From Luscinia megarhynchos (Eukaryota > Chordata > Aves > Passeriformes > Turdidae), in contig CM067569.1 in NCBI GenBank assembly GCA_034336665.1, positions 8,036,820 through 8,100,819 on the forward strand: 64,000 nucleotides of DNA, given 5' to 3'. Position 1 is the first letter of the stretch. Each line of letters starts with the position of its first letter. The notes under the pieces are model-generated. The model was not told the DNA's origin, made no database searches, and saw only the letters and a list, made by a program, of their open reading frames with translations. Shown piece after piece: positions 34,901 to 47,300 of the stretch. A program made the position numbers and the translations under genes.

Positions 34901-36980
34901 GCCACAGCATGGTACAGGAAAACCTTAGCTAAAAGTGACAATTTCATTAGCAGCCAGACTGCCTATCAATACAGCATGAATATGCAGGGAAAAGGGATTA
35001 AAACATGTCAGCTATAGTATGAACTCTGCACTGAAGGACAGGATGTCAGCTACATAAAAAAGGAATTAAAACAAGATGAGCTTGGCCCTCCAGGCTTTTC
35101 ACACTTGAGTCATCATTAATGATAATAATCATCATCATTAATAAGCATCACTAATAATAAGAAGGAAAAAGGCAAGAAATACATGGGTGTACAGGTAGAT
35201 GGCTGTTGTTTTATTGGCTTCAAGAAGCTCCACCAGGAAAACCAGTTTGCAAGTTTGCTCTACTTGAGCACAGTGGTAAACATCAAGATTTCAGCACCAA
35301 CAGCAAGAACATTAATTCCTCATTCTAAGCAGTCTGAGTATTTCCCAATTTTATTAAGCCCCAGAACACAACAGCCTATTTGAAAAAGAACACCCCAAAG
35401 TATTTTAGGTACTTCCTACTGCAGGAGGAAGGGGGCAAACAGGAAGAACTTGTATTCCTCTGGCATTACTATTTGTCCCATTGTCACTTGTCACAATTGC
35501 CATGGGCCTAACCAGCAGTCCTGGAATTCCAGAGCATCCTTATCATGGGAGGGGAAGGAAGGTAGAGGCTCTGGGTCCTCAAGACAGGAATCACACGTAT
35601 CTGATGTTTTGATCTTTCAAATCATCTTTAATTAGTTTGTGTAACTGGTATTATCCTTAATTAACCTTGCTTAGTTCAGAATGACTGCTCACCTGCTTCA
35701 AGATAGAGGCACACCTCAAAGGTTTGCAAGACCAAGACCTACCCTGATAGATTTTGAAACCTGTAGCCAAGAAGCAGCTGGGAAGAGCTCAAAGAGACAT
35801 GGCAAGCATATTTATTTATTTTTCTCCAGTTACTGCTATCTGCTTGCTGCATTTGATGGTTCAGGCACTTGGCTGGCCTGTCTTTTTGTGGTGGGTATGC
35901 ACTGGCAAGAGATGAGAGATGCTCCAGCCTCTTCTTCCTTGAGTGCCAATTACTCTTTATCCAACCTTGTTCCTGTGTGGAGAGTTCCCATGTGGCACAG
36001 GTCACCTTCTGGTCCCACAGAGATCCCCTGAGCAGTGTCACCCTGCCAAGCACTGCCTGGGAGGGTGGGGACAGGAGGGGCCCAAGGAGGGTCAGGACAG
36101 TGCTCTTCCATCCAGCCTGGCTGCTTGCTTTCCTGTGAACCAAGAGAACCTGCTTATGGCTATTTTCAGAAATGTAAGGAGGGCCATATGATGGAGGCTT
36201 GGGGTTTTTTCTACACAAACAGCAGTGACATTTTCCAGGCTACCTTGGACCATGGATGTCAATGGCTTGTGGGCTGACAGGTCCAAAAACTGGGAAATAC
36301 AGATTCTGTGAGCCTTCTGTTTGGCTTTATCTGACAGGCACCAAGCAGAGCTGCTCATTTCCTAGGTAATGGTTGAGTGCTTTTCCACAGGAACGGTGGA
36401 GCTGCACACCCAGGTCAGGCACTCAGCCTCACCTCTTGCTGTAAATGCCCTGTAATAGGCAGGTACAATGCCATTATCCCCACACCAGTGTCAGTTTTGA
36501 AGAGAAAATTCCCCCTATAACCCTCATAGACTTTGCTGGTTTTTTACCCTCAATGCTTTCATTATTGATACACACATTAAATTCCTTCGGTGTCTCCAGA
36601 ACTTTAGCCTGAGGACAGATTGTCACCTGTGCCTCGTATTGAGGTCAGACTGGATGCCCACTTCTGCACGTGTTACTATTTGTGCACTTCGGGCACGATA
36701 GTTCTGCCTGCCCTGGCAGGAGTCCGGCAAAAATGTCACTGCAACCCAAGGAGAGGGACACATTCCTGTGAGACCGGCTCTGTCCAGGAGCCGGGCCCTA
36801 TCAGGAACCTTTAATGAAATCACTGGAAGGCAGATTGCAAATTCAGCGGCTCCGGGATACAGCTGCCCCGGGGTGGAGGGAGAGCCCAGCGCAGAGCCGG
36901 GAGGAGGTGGGTCTCTGGCAGCACCGGGACCACACACGGGATGACCAGGGCTTTTTTCGGAACGTGCCAGAGCCAGGCTC
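31931..36980. other. Intergenic sequence upstream of AFAP1L2
   Basis: No exon or known repeat family was recognised. Small (ATA/ATC)-rich simple stretches occur near 34.63 and 35.11-35.16 kb. Base composition rises sharply in G+C from about 36.65 kb toward the CpG island. Confidence 0.65.
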
Positions 36981-37082
36981 ACCATCCCAAACACGGGCAC
37001 CCCCGAGCATCCCCCGGAGCCGCTCCCCGCTGTCCTCCTGCCCGGGTTTCCCCGCGGGATCAGCAGCCAGGGAGGGTCGCTC

Positions 37083-37436
37083 CAGGGGCAGGGGCAGGTC
37101 CCTGGGCAGAGGCAGGGGCAGGGAAAGGAGCAGGGGAGCAGAGACAGGGGCAGCGGTAGGGGCAGGGGCAGGGGCAGCGGTAGGGGCAGAGGCAGGGGCA
37201 GGGGCAGGGGCAGGAGCAGGGGCAGGGGCAGGGGCAGGGGCAGGGGCAGGGGCAGGGGCAGGGGCAGGGGCAGAGGCAGGGGAAAGGAGCAGGAGCAGGA
37301 CTAAGGGGGCAGGGGCAGGGGCCAGGGGCAGGAGCAGGGGCAGGGGGCAGAGGCAGGGGCAGGGGCAGGAGCAGGGGCAGGGGGCAGGGGCAGGGGCCAG
37401 GGGGCAGGGAGCAGGGGCAGAGGGGCAGGGGCAGGT
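37083..37436. repeat. (GGGGCA)n hexanucleotide array
   Basis: Repeats of GGGGCA with sporadic GAGGCA/GGAGCA variants. The longest pure run is about 9.5 units (37217-37273). The G-rich strand is the coding strand of AFAP1L2. Because the unit is 6 nt and contains no stop, long ORFs appear on both strands (Gly-Ala runs on plus, Ala-Pro on minus). Confidence 0.95.
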
Positions 37437-37577
37437 CTCAGGGGCAGGGTCTCGGGGGCAGGTCTCGGGGGCAGGTCCCGGGGGCAGAGGCAGGTCCCGG
37501 GGCAGAGGCAGGTCCCGGGGGCAGGTCCCGGGCAGGGGCAGGTCCCGGGGCAGGTCCCGGGCAGGGGCAGGTCCCGC
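37433..37577. repeat. GGCAGGTCCCGGG degenerate tandem repeat
   Basis: GGCAGGTCCCGGG and variants (GGCAGGTCTCGGGGG) recur about eight times at uneven 15-24 nt spacing. It continues directly from the GGGGCA array to just before the GC boxes of the AFAP1L2 promoter. Confidence 0.85.
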
Positions 37578-37731
37578 CGCAGCCGGGCCCATCCCGCGGC
37601 GCGCTCGGGGCGGGGCGGTGCGGGCGGGGCCGGGCTGCCGGCGCTGCTGGAGCCGAGCCGCGGAGCCGAGCCCGCTGCGGGCAGCGCCGTGTCCCGGAGC
37701 CCCGCACTGCTGCGCTGTGCCCCCCAGCGCC

Positions 37732-37747
37732 ATGGAGAAGTACAAAG
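37732..37747 (+). CDS. AFAP1L2: AFAP1L2 (XB130) first coding exon, N-terminus only
   Basis: AFAP1L2 is a PH-domain adaptor of the actin-filament-associated protein family that works in Src/PI3K signalling at the cytoskeleton. Only 16 coding nt are here: ATG GAG AAG TAC AAA G, then the donor GTGAGG. This gives MEKYK and a phase-1 split codon. The mammalian protein starts MERYK followed by Ala, which fits. AFAP1 and AFAP1L1 begin differently. The start has a strong Kozak context (GCGCCATGG), lies in a CpG island, and follows ABLIM1 in the same orientation, the expected neighbour. The frame is open upstream for more than 900 nt, so no in-frame stop defines this start; it is chosen by homology. 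Exon 2 was not found in the window. Confidence 0.75.
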
Positions 37748-37845
37748 GTGAGGGAGCGGGGCGTCACGCGTGGCCGTGTCCCGGGCCAGCCTGGCTGGGG
37801 ACCCGCGGGGACACTGGGGACCCGCGGGGCGGCGGTCTGGGGGTG

Positions 37846-38050
37846 ACGGTCTTTGGGGGGTGACGGTCTTTGAGGGTTGACAGACCCGCTGGCACGGCGG
37901 TTTTTGGGGGGTGACGGTTTTTGGGGAGTGACAGACCCGCTGGCACGGCGATTTTGGGGGGTGACGGTTTTTGGGGAGTGACAGACCCGCTGGCACGGCG
38001 ATTTTGGGGGGTGACGGTTTTTGGGGAGTGACAGACCCGCTGTCCCCCCG
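37846..38050. repeat. 50-bp minisatellite in AFAP1L2 intron 1
   Basis: GACAGACCCGCTGGCACGGCG starts at 37879, 37930 and 37980, and a diverged copy at 38030. Between them is GGGTGACGGTTTTTGGGGAG. Period is 50-51; the last copies are almost identical. It begins about 100 nt after the AFAP1L2 donor. Confidence 0.93.
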
Positions 38051-38245
38051 TGGGAAAGCGGCGGTGGGATGCGGGGGCAGCTCCCGAGGCGATGGTGCCG
38101 AGAGTGGGAGCGGGATCAGCGGCAGGGAAGGGGTCCCTGCGAGCCCCGTTCCTGCGAACGGGAGGTTGGGGCTGTGCCCCGAGTGGGAGCGGGCGGGGAC
38201 GGCGGGGGTCCCGGTGCTGCCGCGGAGGAGAAGGCGGGCGGATAA

Positions 38246-38330
38246 TGGGGACGGGAACTGGCTCCCAGGGAGGTGATTCCCGCGAGTGGGGACGGGAACT
38301 GGCTCCAGGGAGGTGATTCCCGTGAATGGG
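38246..38330. repeat. 41-bp GC-rich tandem duplication
   Basis: ACGGGAACTGGCTCC starts at 38251 and 38292 (period 41), each followed by AGGGAGGTGATTCCCG. A related CGAGTGGGGCCGG motif repeats at looser spacing to about 38410. Confidence 0.85.
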
Positions 38331-41300
38331 GCCGGGGACCGGGGTCTCCGCGAGTGGGGCCGGGGTCAGCCCGGGGATGGAGGGGAAGCGGTGCCGCGAG
38401 TGGGGCCGGCTGTGGGGGCGATCGGGAAGGTCCCACCCGGGGATGTGAAGTCCCTGCGTACCTGCCCCGGGCAGGAAGGGAAGGAGAAGGAGGGATATGT
38501 GGGAAAATGTCACATTTTACCCGATCCAGAGATCGGGACATTTTTTGTCACTTCGAAGCAGCGTCTTGTTGGGTTTTGTGCAGCCGCTCGGTTGTCTGAC
38601 ATTGATTGCTCCGTGTTCCGTCCTGAGCCGCCCATCTGCGTGCGCTCCCCACCCTCCCCGGCTGGACAGGCACGGCGCTGAGTGTCCTGCTTTCCAAGCG
38701 CAAATGTTCTGGTGGTTAGGAGAGGGTCGGTGAGCAGCTCCCAGCTCTCTCCCTGGCAGGTCTCATCCGGGCTGGCTGTCACCCACAGCCCATTTATTTC
38801 CCCTCGATCAATGGCTCTGGCGCTTCCTGTGCGGTGCTGCTCGGTCACGGACACCGAGCCTGGCACATCTCGGCTCCGTGCTGCTCTGGGCGCTGCTCAG
38901 ACATGGGCTCTCCTCGCCAGCTGAGGGGCAGGCGGTGGGATGAGGTGCCCGGGCACGGAGCACTCGGGTGTGTGCGGCTGCTCTGTGATTTCTGCTGCTG
39001 CTGGTGTGTGAAAACCTCCCCTGGGGGAGGCGGATCCATCACTCGTGTAGCGCGGAGTAAGTGCACTAAATTTTACCTGTTGAGAGGAAATGGGACCTCC
39101 TTGTACCTGCTGACCTCCTCGTGGAACTCGGGCATCTGAGTGGAAACTTGGTACTAAACAAATGAATTTCTGCCAGATCCCTTTCTACTTACTAGTGTCA
39201 AACCAGAAAGGTTTGCTTAGACCTCAGTAGATGCACTTGAGGTAACAGCTCATTTCCTAATCCTGCTTTGGTGGGGTTGAGGTATATGTTGAGGTATCGT
39301 ATTGTGTGAAGTTAACTTTTGCCAGGACTGTGTGATTTTTTTCACTGTGCAATACTTTAGCATTCTGACAGGGCTGGCACTGTGCTGCCTGTTGCATTTT
39401 GATCCTTTTCCTCCTTACAACTGGTGCTTTACAGGCCTGATAAGCACAATAATAACACACTGCGAAAACGATTTTAAGGATTATATTACAAGTCAAATAT
39501 TGTGTAGTTGGTTTGGGGTTTTTTCTTCCCCCATCCTGGCAGGGTCTGCACAGTTCCATTCAGTTCCAGTAGCAAAGCAGTAGATTCATTAAGATTCAGC
39601 TATGTTTTGTATATTGTCTTTTTAAATATGCACAGTGCTCCCTGGGAGCAGCGGGGATGTTCTGCACATGTGTGATGAATAAATAGCGGGCAGGACTGAT
39701 GGCAGAGCCCTGGCAGTGCTTTTTTGTGTTGGTGCTGGGTGTGGGAGCGGGGCTGGTGATGAGGCACAGCTGGGTCAGTGCGTGGGAGGTGTCCCCAGCG
39801 TGGGGGTGACAGGACTCACCTGGAGCTGGGGAGGTGTGGGGGAAGGGCTGGGCTGGAGGAGAGCCTGTGGGAGTTGGGAGCCCTGAGGAGCAGGTGGAGA
39901 GGGTGTAAAATTGTCTTGTTATTAGTAAGCACGGGGAATATGTGCCCGTTCTGGTGGGGATAACTTGATGCCTTGCTATGGGACGTCTTCATGCTTCCCA
40001 GGCAGAGTGCTTGTGCAGGGATATTCTGTAATGGTAGAGGTGGATGGACTCAAAGAGGGCTCTTGAGCAATGAATTGGTGTTCTGGGAAAATGAATTTGA
40101 CTACAAGATCTGTCCTACTACTTATGAAATTAAGTTTGCAAGCATCAGCAAACAGCAGCATCTTTCCTTTAAACAGGGGCGGGGATGTGCAATAACCCAG
40201 ACTGAGGGGGCACATGCGAGTGTCCCTTTGGATGGCAGGCGAAGCTGCCGTGTTGGGTGGAGCCTGCAGAGCCGGTGGGACGGAGGCTGGGCTGGCAGGG
40301 GGGCACCGGTGGAGCGGGAGGAGCTCGGGCTGGCGGACTTGCACGGTGGGAAGTGGAGCAGAGATTGTGAAACTCTCCTGGGAATGGGTTTCCTTTCCCA
40401 GCCACTACAAATGAGACTGCAGCTGCACAGGAGGACACTGCCTCTTGACTCCTCTTAGGCCATTGAAGCTCTGAAGGATAATCTTCAAGTGCACGAGGGT
40501 TGGGTTTCTTTTTCTACCAGGCTGCCCCACAGAATGTCTGCTGTTGGTGAAGATGTTTAAGGCACCATCTCCCTGTGATTAGGGAGGGTGTGTGAGGCAT
40601 AAAGAGCAGCAGCCCAAGGGACAAGAGGGACACTGCAGAGAGCAGGTGTGACCTAGGGTGGGTCACTGCCCACAGCCCAGTAGTGACAAGGACAGAGCTG
40701 CTGGTTCTTGTTCCTCCTCTGTTTCCTGTGAGTGCTCTCACCCCCTTCCCATGTGTTTTGCCTTTGAACATGGCAGCTGTCCCAACCTGTGCTCCCTGTT
40801 CTAGGGGCATTATGGCTTCTTGCCTGCTCCTCACCACACTTCTCAGACGTGGCTGGCTGGTCTGTGACCAACCATCTGCAGACCCTGGGAGGGGAAGGGG
40901 TGCTGAGGGCACTGTTACTGATGAGGGACGTGTTGGTGACACCTTCACTTACCCACCATCTCTGTCAAGTCCTCTCAGACACGCTTGTCACAGTCATGGG
41001 TGATGCAGCCCTGTGGTCGTAGTCTAAAATGTCAAGTGATGTGAGCCTGGAGAGTTTTTTAAGATTATTACTGTATTTTAAATGTGTTAGAGATCTGTAA
41101 TGGAAATCAGAGCAACTTTCCAGCCCAGTTCTTCGAAGAGAAGTGTTTGGCATTCATGTTTTACTGTCTCTGTTGAGCAAAGATTCAAGCTGCACATTCC
41201 TTGTCAGAGGGTCCTTGGAAGTGTTTGCAGTGCTCCCCCAAGGAGATGAACGTTGTTTGCCCGTGAAGGAGAGCTTGTCTTCTTAACAGAAACCAACAGG

Positions 41301-44300
41301 TTGGTGTTGATAAGGAGTAAAGTGGTGACTTGGTAGAAAGAAGTGTTTGCTTGCTAAGTTAATGTGTTTTAACTGGGAGGGAGAAAGGGATGGACTGTTT
41401 AGGACTGGGGCATGTGTTCTTTCCCACATGTTCTTGCACATACAAAGGGATATGCTTGGGGATAGACTGAAAAATGGAGACATGAATGAAAGACATGAGC
41501 TCTGGTAACAATCTGAGGTGCTTTATAAACTGTTGTTAATCAGAGCTGGAAATGGATTGATCCATATGACCAAGATCTGGGCTCTCTGCAGACATATGTG
41601 GTTTCTCCTCAGCTGATTGTCCCCACAGCTGTTGTGTTTAACTCATTGTCTCGGTGTGGCAGCTGGAGAAAGGGCAATGTACTGCTCTGTGCCAAATCCA
41701 GTACAGCTTTCAGCTGCTGGGCTGAGCCTTCTCTTAAATGCAGATGAGAATTAGTGTCATGCATGTCATACACAGAAACTCTCACTTATGTGAGAGGGAC
41801 CCTGGTTGATTTTGGAGAATGAAACGGGCTCTGTTGGGGAATAGGCAGCAGGAGTGCAGAGTTATTTACTCTGCAGGGCTTGAGGACATGGAACCTTTTT
41901 TCTGTGATTGAAGCCACAGTCTGTCTCAAACATCTGCCATGCCCACCCTTCCAAGGCATCCCACCTGTGCCAGTATAGCACTTCTGTCTCTTCTAGCACA
42001 GCTGCATTTCTTGTTTGAACAGGGCACACTGTGGTGCTCTGAGCTGTATTGTGTGCACACAAGGCTCTCCAGTGCTCTCCACACCAGGACAGGCTCACTG
42101 CAGATGGGCTGTAGGGATGCTGGTTCAGCCCCATTTCAGGAGCAGTCCTTGGGAGGTGTGCCTGTAGCTGCCACGTTTGGGGTGCTCCTTTTGCTACCCC
42201 CAGAACTATCACTGGGGCTGGCTCCATCCCTTGGGAGTAAGGGCAGGGATCCATGCAGTGAAGGGCAGGGCAGCCCTGCTGCTCTGGGGTCTGTCACTAC
42301 CAAAATTGCCAAGAGTTCTACAAAAGCCAAGAGAGAAGCTTTCATCCTAAAAGAAGGAGAAAAAAAAAGAGGATAAAAGCTAGCTCACAAGCTGTGAGCC
42401 TTTGGGCATCTGCTTTTGGAATGCTCTGGACAGGGCATGAGCCCTTCCTTTACCTCTGTGTGTAAGCAAGTCTCGTTCCCCTTCCTCCCCACACCTTCAC
42501 CTCTGCTCCAGGCTGGCTCTGTGTGCCTGGCTGGGGACTGCAGACACTGCCTGAATGAGTTTATTGTTCCTGGCTTCTCACTGATGGCTTTCATTCAACG
42601 CCCACAGCCAGGAACACAGGGAGTGTCTATGCAAAAATGCTTGTACTGCTTTATGCTGAGCATGGCTCCTTCAGCTCCCAGCAATGGTGGGCTGGGGCAG
42701 CAGGGAGCTGGGCAGCTCAGTCACCCAGGCTGTGCACCAAAGCAGCACAGGCTTTAAAATCTGAATTCTGGGTGCCTGCTCAGCTGCATGCTTGTTCCTC
42801 AATGGTTCCATCTCAACATACAGTACAAATGGAGGATTTAGTGACTTGAATCCCTTAAGATTTCATGGCAAATTCAGGACCTGAATCCCGAGTTCCTTCA
42901 CCAATGGCCAATGTTGTCCTTGCAACCATCCTCCCTAGATCAAGGGAAATTAGGGATGCTGCTCTTTGGAGAAGTCTGTGTAAACTCTAATTTGCTGTGC
43001 CCTCTGGAAAGGCAGGATTCATGCAATGCAGGGAAGTGCATCTTCAGGCCATGGCAAGCAGAGAGCCCTGAGCTGAAGGGGACGTCTTGGGGAACCAAAA
43101 ATAAGAGGTGCACCTGTCATCAAAGGGGATGCAGAGCATGTGCACCCAGGGCATAGGTGTTCCTCTTTGAAGCTGTCTGGCTGAAGCACACATCCAGACC
43201 CAACAGGGGAATTGGGATCCTACAGTCACACAGCCAGTTTGATGACCTGCATATTATTGTTTACTTCATCTTGGAAGTTGAGTCATTTGTGCTTTTTTTT
43301 TTGGGTCAACAGACAAGACAGACTGGTCCAGTCTGTGCTGCAGCCTGTGAGCACAGCTCTGTGGGTCAGAGATGTGTGTGACAGGGCCTTGTTCCAAGGA
43401 ACTGCTGGTGTTCATGCAGCCACTTTCTGGGCTGGAGCTGCTGGGCTTGGTGGTGGATTGGGAAGAAGTGCCAGTGAACTGGCAAATTCCCTGGCAGAAG
43501 CTGAGAGAAGGCATTTCCATTGTAAGAGCTATGCTGCCCTGCAAAAAAGAGGGGTTAAATTTGGGAACTTCTTGCTGTGTGCTACAGTGCATGGCTGAAA
43601 ACCTTGTGTGAGCTGGAGGAATGACTGTAGAAGTTCACAAACGAAAAATCCGCTCAGAAGTGCTCAGTAGGAAGCCACCAATCTCCTGGTACCCGATGTT
43701 CTCATTAAAAAAAAAAATACTAAATTTATTAGAATCCAGGGAGCAGAGCTTCAGGAGGGAAAAGCCTCCAAAACAAACAGGAGTTGCTGAGGGTGGCCCC
43801 TTGAGCAGGGCTGAGCCCTCGCTCCAAACCCAGCTCCCCACTCCAGGTTTGGGAACTGCCAGGGCTGCAGCCACCCAGAAATGTGCTGGGCTGGTCTGAA
43901 GTTCAAAGGACAAGGGCCAGGACTTATGAAAATACATTTCCCCTCTGCCCCTCCACTGACCTGTTGTTCTCTCCACGGGCAAAATTCCATAGAAAGCAAG
44001 CCTGAGGATGGTTTGGAGCATGGCAACATTGTCTTTGGTTGTAAACAGCTCTGTCTGGAAGTAAATATCTCAGAATTATGGGATCAGACTGAAACTCCCA
44101 CGTAAATACAGACTTGGCCACTTGCAATTTGATGAAAGTATTTCCCCTCCTTGGGTGGACTGTATTGCATAAAGATTTTCTGATGTTTTTCTTTTTTACA
44201 CTTTGGATCTGCTTAGGATAAAAGTATAGCACAAAGCTTAGAAAAAGCCTGGGAAATAGGGATTCACAAGTCTTAGCTGGCAGTTTAGCCTGTGGGCTTC

Positions 44301-47300
44301 TAATTTCTGAGAGTAGGAATCTCCTCCAGAGAGAACCAGAAGCAGTAGCTACCTCCAGCACTGGTGTGATGCACGTGGCACATTTTTTTTTTACTTCCTT
44401 TTGTGTTGTAGGAGACTGAACCTTTTAAAAAATACCTTTAGATTCCCGATCTTGCAAATAATTAATGAGGCTTTCCAGAGCTGGCACTGAGTTTGGGGTG
44501 TAGAGGTGGGCAGCTAAAGCAGTTGGGATGCTTTTGAAGAAGTTTGCATAACACTTTGGCAGCAGTGCTTTGAAAGAGGTGGGTCTGAGCCAGGAGATTC
44601 TTACAGTTCGTGCTCAAGTTGTGGCTCGAGCCCTTTTCTCTTGGACTGAGTGAGATGGGGAGCAAGCCTGGGTGTGCTGCACGAGGGGATCCCTGTCCTG
44701 CAGCTCTGTGTGTTCTGGGGCAGCCAGCCCAGGCAGGTGGTGAGGGGAAGTGTGTGCAGCTCCTGAGAGATGAGATAAAGTATCTGCAAAGAGATCTCTG
44801 ATCCAAAGTCACTCTGCAGATCTCATCATTGCTGTTTGTCACTGCAGAGCATGACAACTATTAAGGCTGGGAAGAAAGAGCTGGCTCGCACAGAACCCGA
44901 GTTGCACAACGTGATGTCACAAGTGGCTTTTGCTGAAAGTCCTCCACAAGTGTGTGTGAAATTTGGGGCTTTCTTCTGCTGAGGAATGCAACCAAGGCAG
45001 CTGCAAGCCCACAGTAGCACTGTCAGTTTGTCATCTGGAAGGAACCCATGTGTTTGTTCAGACAGTCCCAGTGCCAAACTGCTCTCACTGCTGATGGTCC
45101 CGCTGTGAACGAGCTCAAATCAGGAGAATGCAGAGACTTTTTGGTGCCTGCTGGTAACAGGTACATGGCTGCAGCAGTTGGGAGGCCAAGACTTGTGGTA
45201 GCAAAATGTCACAAGTCTGGAAATTTGGGCTGACTTTAAAAGTGGAGATGTGGCCAGCCCAGGCTTGTGCAGTAGTCTGTGGCAGCTGGAGGCTGTCTGC
45301 TCCATCCATCCCATCAGCAGCCTCATCCAGGCTGCTTGGCTGGGGAGCATGTCCTGTCTCCTTTGTATAAATCCAGCATCCTCAAGGATTTTTGTGTTCT
45401 ACTGCAATCTCTAAAAATGTGCCACGTAGTCTTGAATGGTGGGAACGTCTGCTCTTTTAATTGTCATGCTTTTCAGACTTCTCCATGGCTCTGGGGAGCA
45501 CAGCATCAGGAAGAGAGCTAAGATTGTAATGTGCAGTTCCACATCTGCTAAAGGATAGCTGCTGAATGTGATAAAGGAGAACACTCAGACGAGTTGAGCC
45601 TAGTTAGCAAAGAGGCTGAGCTGTCCTTGCCTTGCTGTGGCTACCTGGGCAGAGGGATGGGATGTGCATTCATGTCACCCAGCCCCAGCCAGGTTGGGAA
45701 TTCAGTACACAGGCACAGGGGTGCATCCCTTTTGCTAGGGCATGAGCTGTGTGTGAAACTAGGTCTGGGTGGAGGTGCCAGGCAAAGGCAGGCAAGTGGT
45801 CAGGAGCCCTCCTCCCCCAGCCTGAGGTCACACACTGGGACACTGGTGGGCTCTGGCTTCACCATCCACTGCTGCAGGGCTCTGGAATCTGCTGGGCTGG
45901 TGTCTACGTGCTTTTCCTCCTGGATTTTTTCAGTCTGTGGGTTGTTTACCTCGTCTGGGGCACGTTGCTCTTGGTGCCTGGGGCTCTAGGTGTAGCCAGT
46001 GCTGGGCCTGCAGGTGCTTTTGGAGTTCAGCAACCTCACCTGTCTCGTGGGAAGACGGTCACAAGTGCCCCAGAGCTGTGCACTCACCAGTGAAATGTGT
46101 GTGTGACAGTTTTGGATGCTTTTGGTTTTCACCCATACCAGTATTTGTGCTCCACACTTATTTGTGTCTTGCTCCTCTGAGCAGTGGTGTCAGAGCTGAA
46201 TATAATTGCTGGTGAGCCTGTGCAGGGTCACAGTACCCTAAAAGCCAGTGACCTCTGGCAAAAGTCAGTCCTGTCTGCAGAGCAGCTTCCTCACCCTTCA
46301 CCCACCAGTGCATCCAGCAATACCTCCTCCAGCCAGGCTGTAGAAAGCTGTAGGAAGGCACGAGCACTAAACTTCTCATGATGCTCCTAATCAGGGCTCA
46401 CTGGATTCTGTCTATAACTTAAGTAGTCAGAACACTAAGGAGTTAATAATATAATCCGTTTCTGCTAGCAAATGCCTGTGTTGTCTCAATGGAAGTCAGC
46501 TACCAAACTATTTAGCTAAGCAACACTTGTAAATGATTTATTCTTGAGTTAAGCGTGGTATTATTTTATATAAACACAGGTTTTCATTACTGCTTCAACT
46601 TTATTCCATTTTCTCTCTACTAGTCATGTTACAGGATACACACACACAGCCATGCACAGTCCCTTGCCTTTCTCTAATGAGCAGTGCTAGCTGGTGATAT
46701 TATCTAATTGCCCACATGTCATATCAGGTTAATTTGCTGTAGCTGGAGCTTTGAAATTGTCCCCCTCATGAGATGATGCTTCTCAAAAACTAGGTTGTGT
46801 TCCAGATGATGAAAGGAATTAGTGACTTGTTTGGAGCTGGCTGCCCTAATGCTGTTCTGTGCAGACCCTGTAAGTGATTAAAGCGTGTCAGAAAATTATC
46901 AATGCTCCAAGTGTGGTTTGGCTTATGTTTGATTCCATGTAAACTCCAAGGTCTGGTTCTAGGAAAATTCACCAGTAAATCAATCACAAAGTGTATTAAT
47001 TATGCCAACATATACTCTTGATTTCTGGGATATTGAACTGTAATTCTGACTGTGATCCACAGCTCTGGAGACACTGTTGATGTGGTCTGTCATCTGAGCA
47101 CTGGGATCATGGTAGCTTGTCACACTCTCAGCTGAATGGGCTCTTGCTGTAATCACCAGTGTATACCAAAATACTGATGGATGCTCTTTATATGGGTTGC
47201 ACTGGTTGTACTGAGCCAGTTAAACTGGCAGTGTGTGGAGCAGAGCAGACCTGGGCGAGGATGCAGGTGCTTGAAGCCTGTGGCTGTTGGCATCCTGCAC

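Larger units (their letters stand above)
36980..38680. promoter_or_regulatory. AFAP1L2: CpG island and AFAP1L2 promoter region
   Basis: The stretch is dense in CpG and G+C compared with the whole window. It contains GC boxes just upstream of the first exon (GGGGCGGGGCGG near 37607, GGGCGGGGCC near 37622) and no TATA box. These are features of a dispersed, Sp1-type promoter. The transcription start is probably between about 37600 and 37700. Three separate tandem-repeat arrays lie inside the island. Confidence 0.8.

Noticed and set aside
35739..36218. 159-aa minus-strand ORF
   Set aside because: No homology recognised; competing ORFs on the other strand; probably chance.
36843..37745. 300-aa minus-strand Ala-Pro-rich ORF, and overlapping minus ORFs to 38541
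   Set aside because: Same repeat read on the other strand; no domain, and overlaps the AFAP1L2 promoter and first exon.
36814..37863. 349-aa ORF with long Gly-Ala/Gly-Arg runs
   Set aside because: Created by the stop-free GGGGCA repeat; only its last few codons (MEKYK) belong to a recognised gene.
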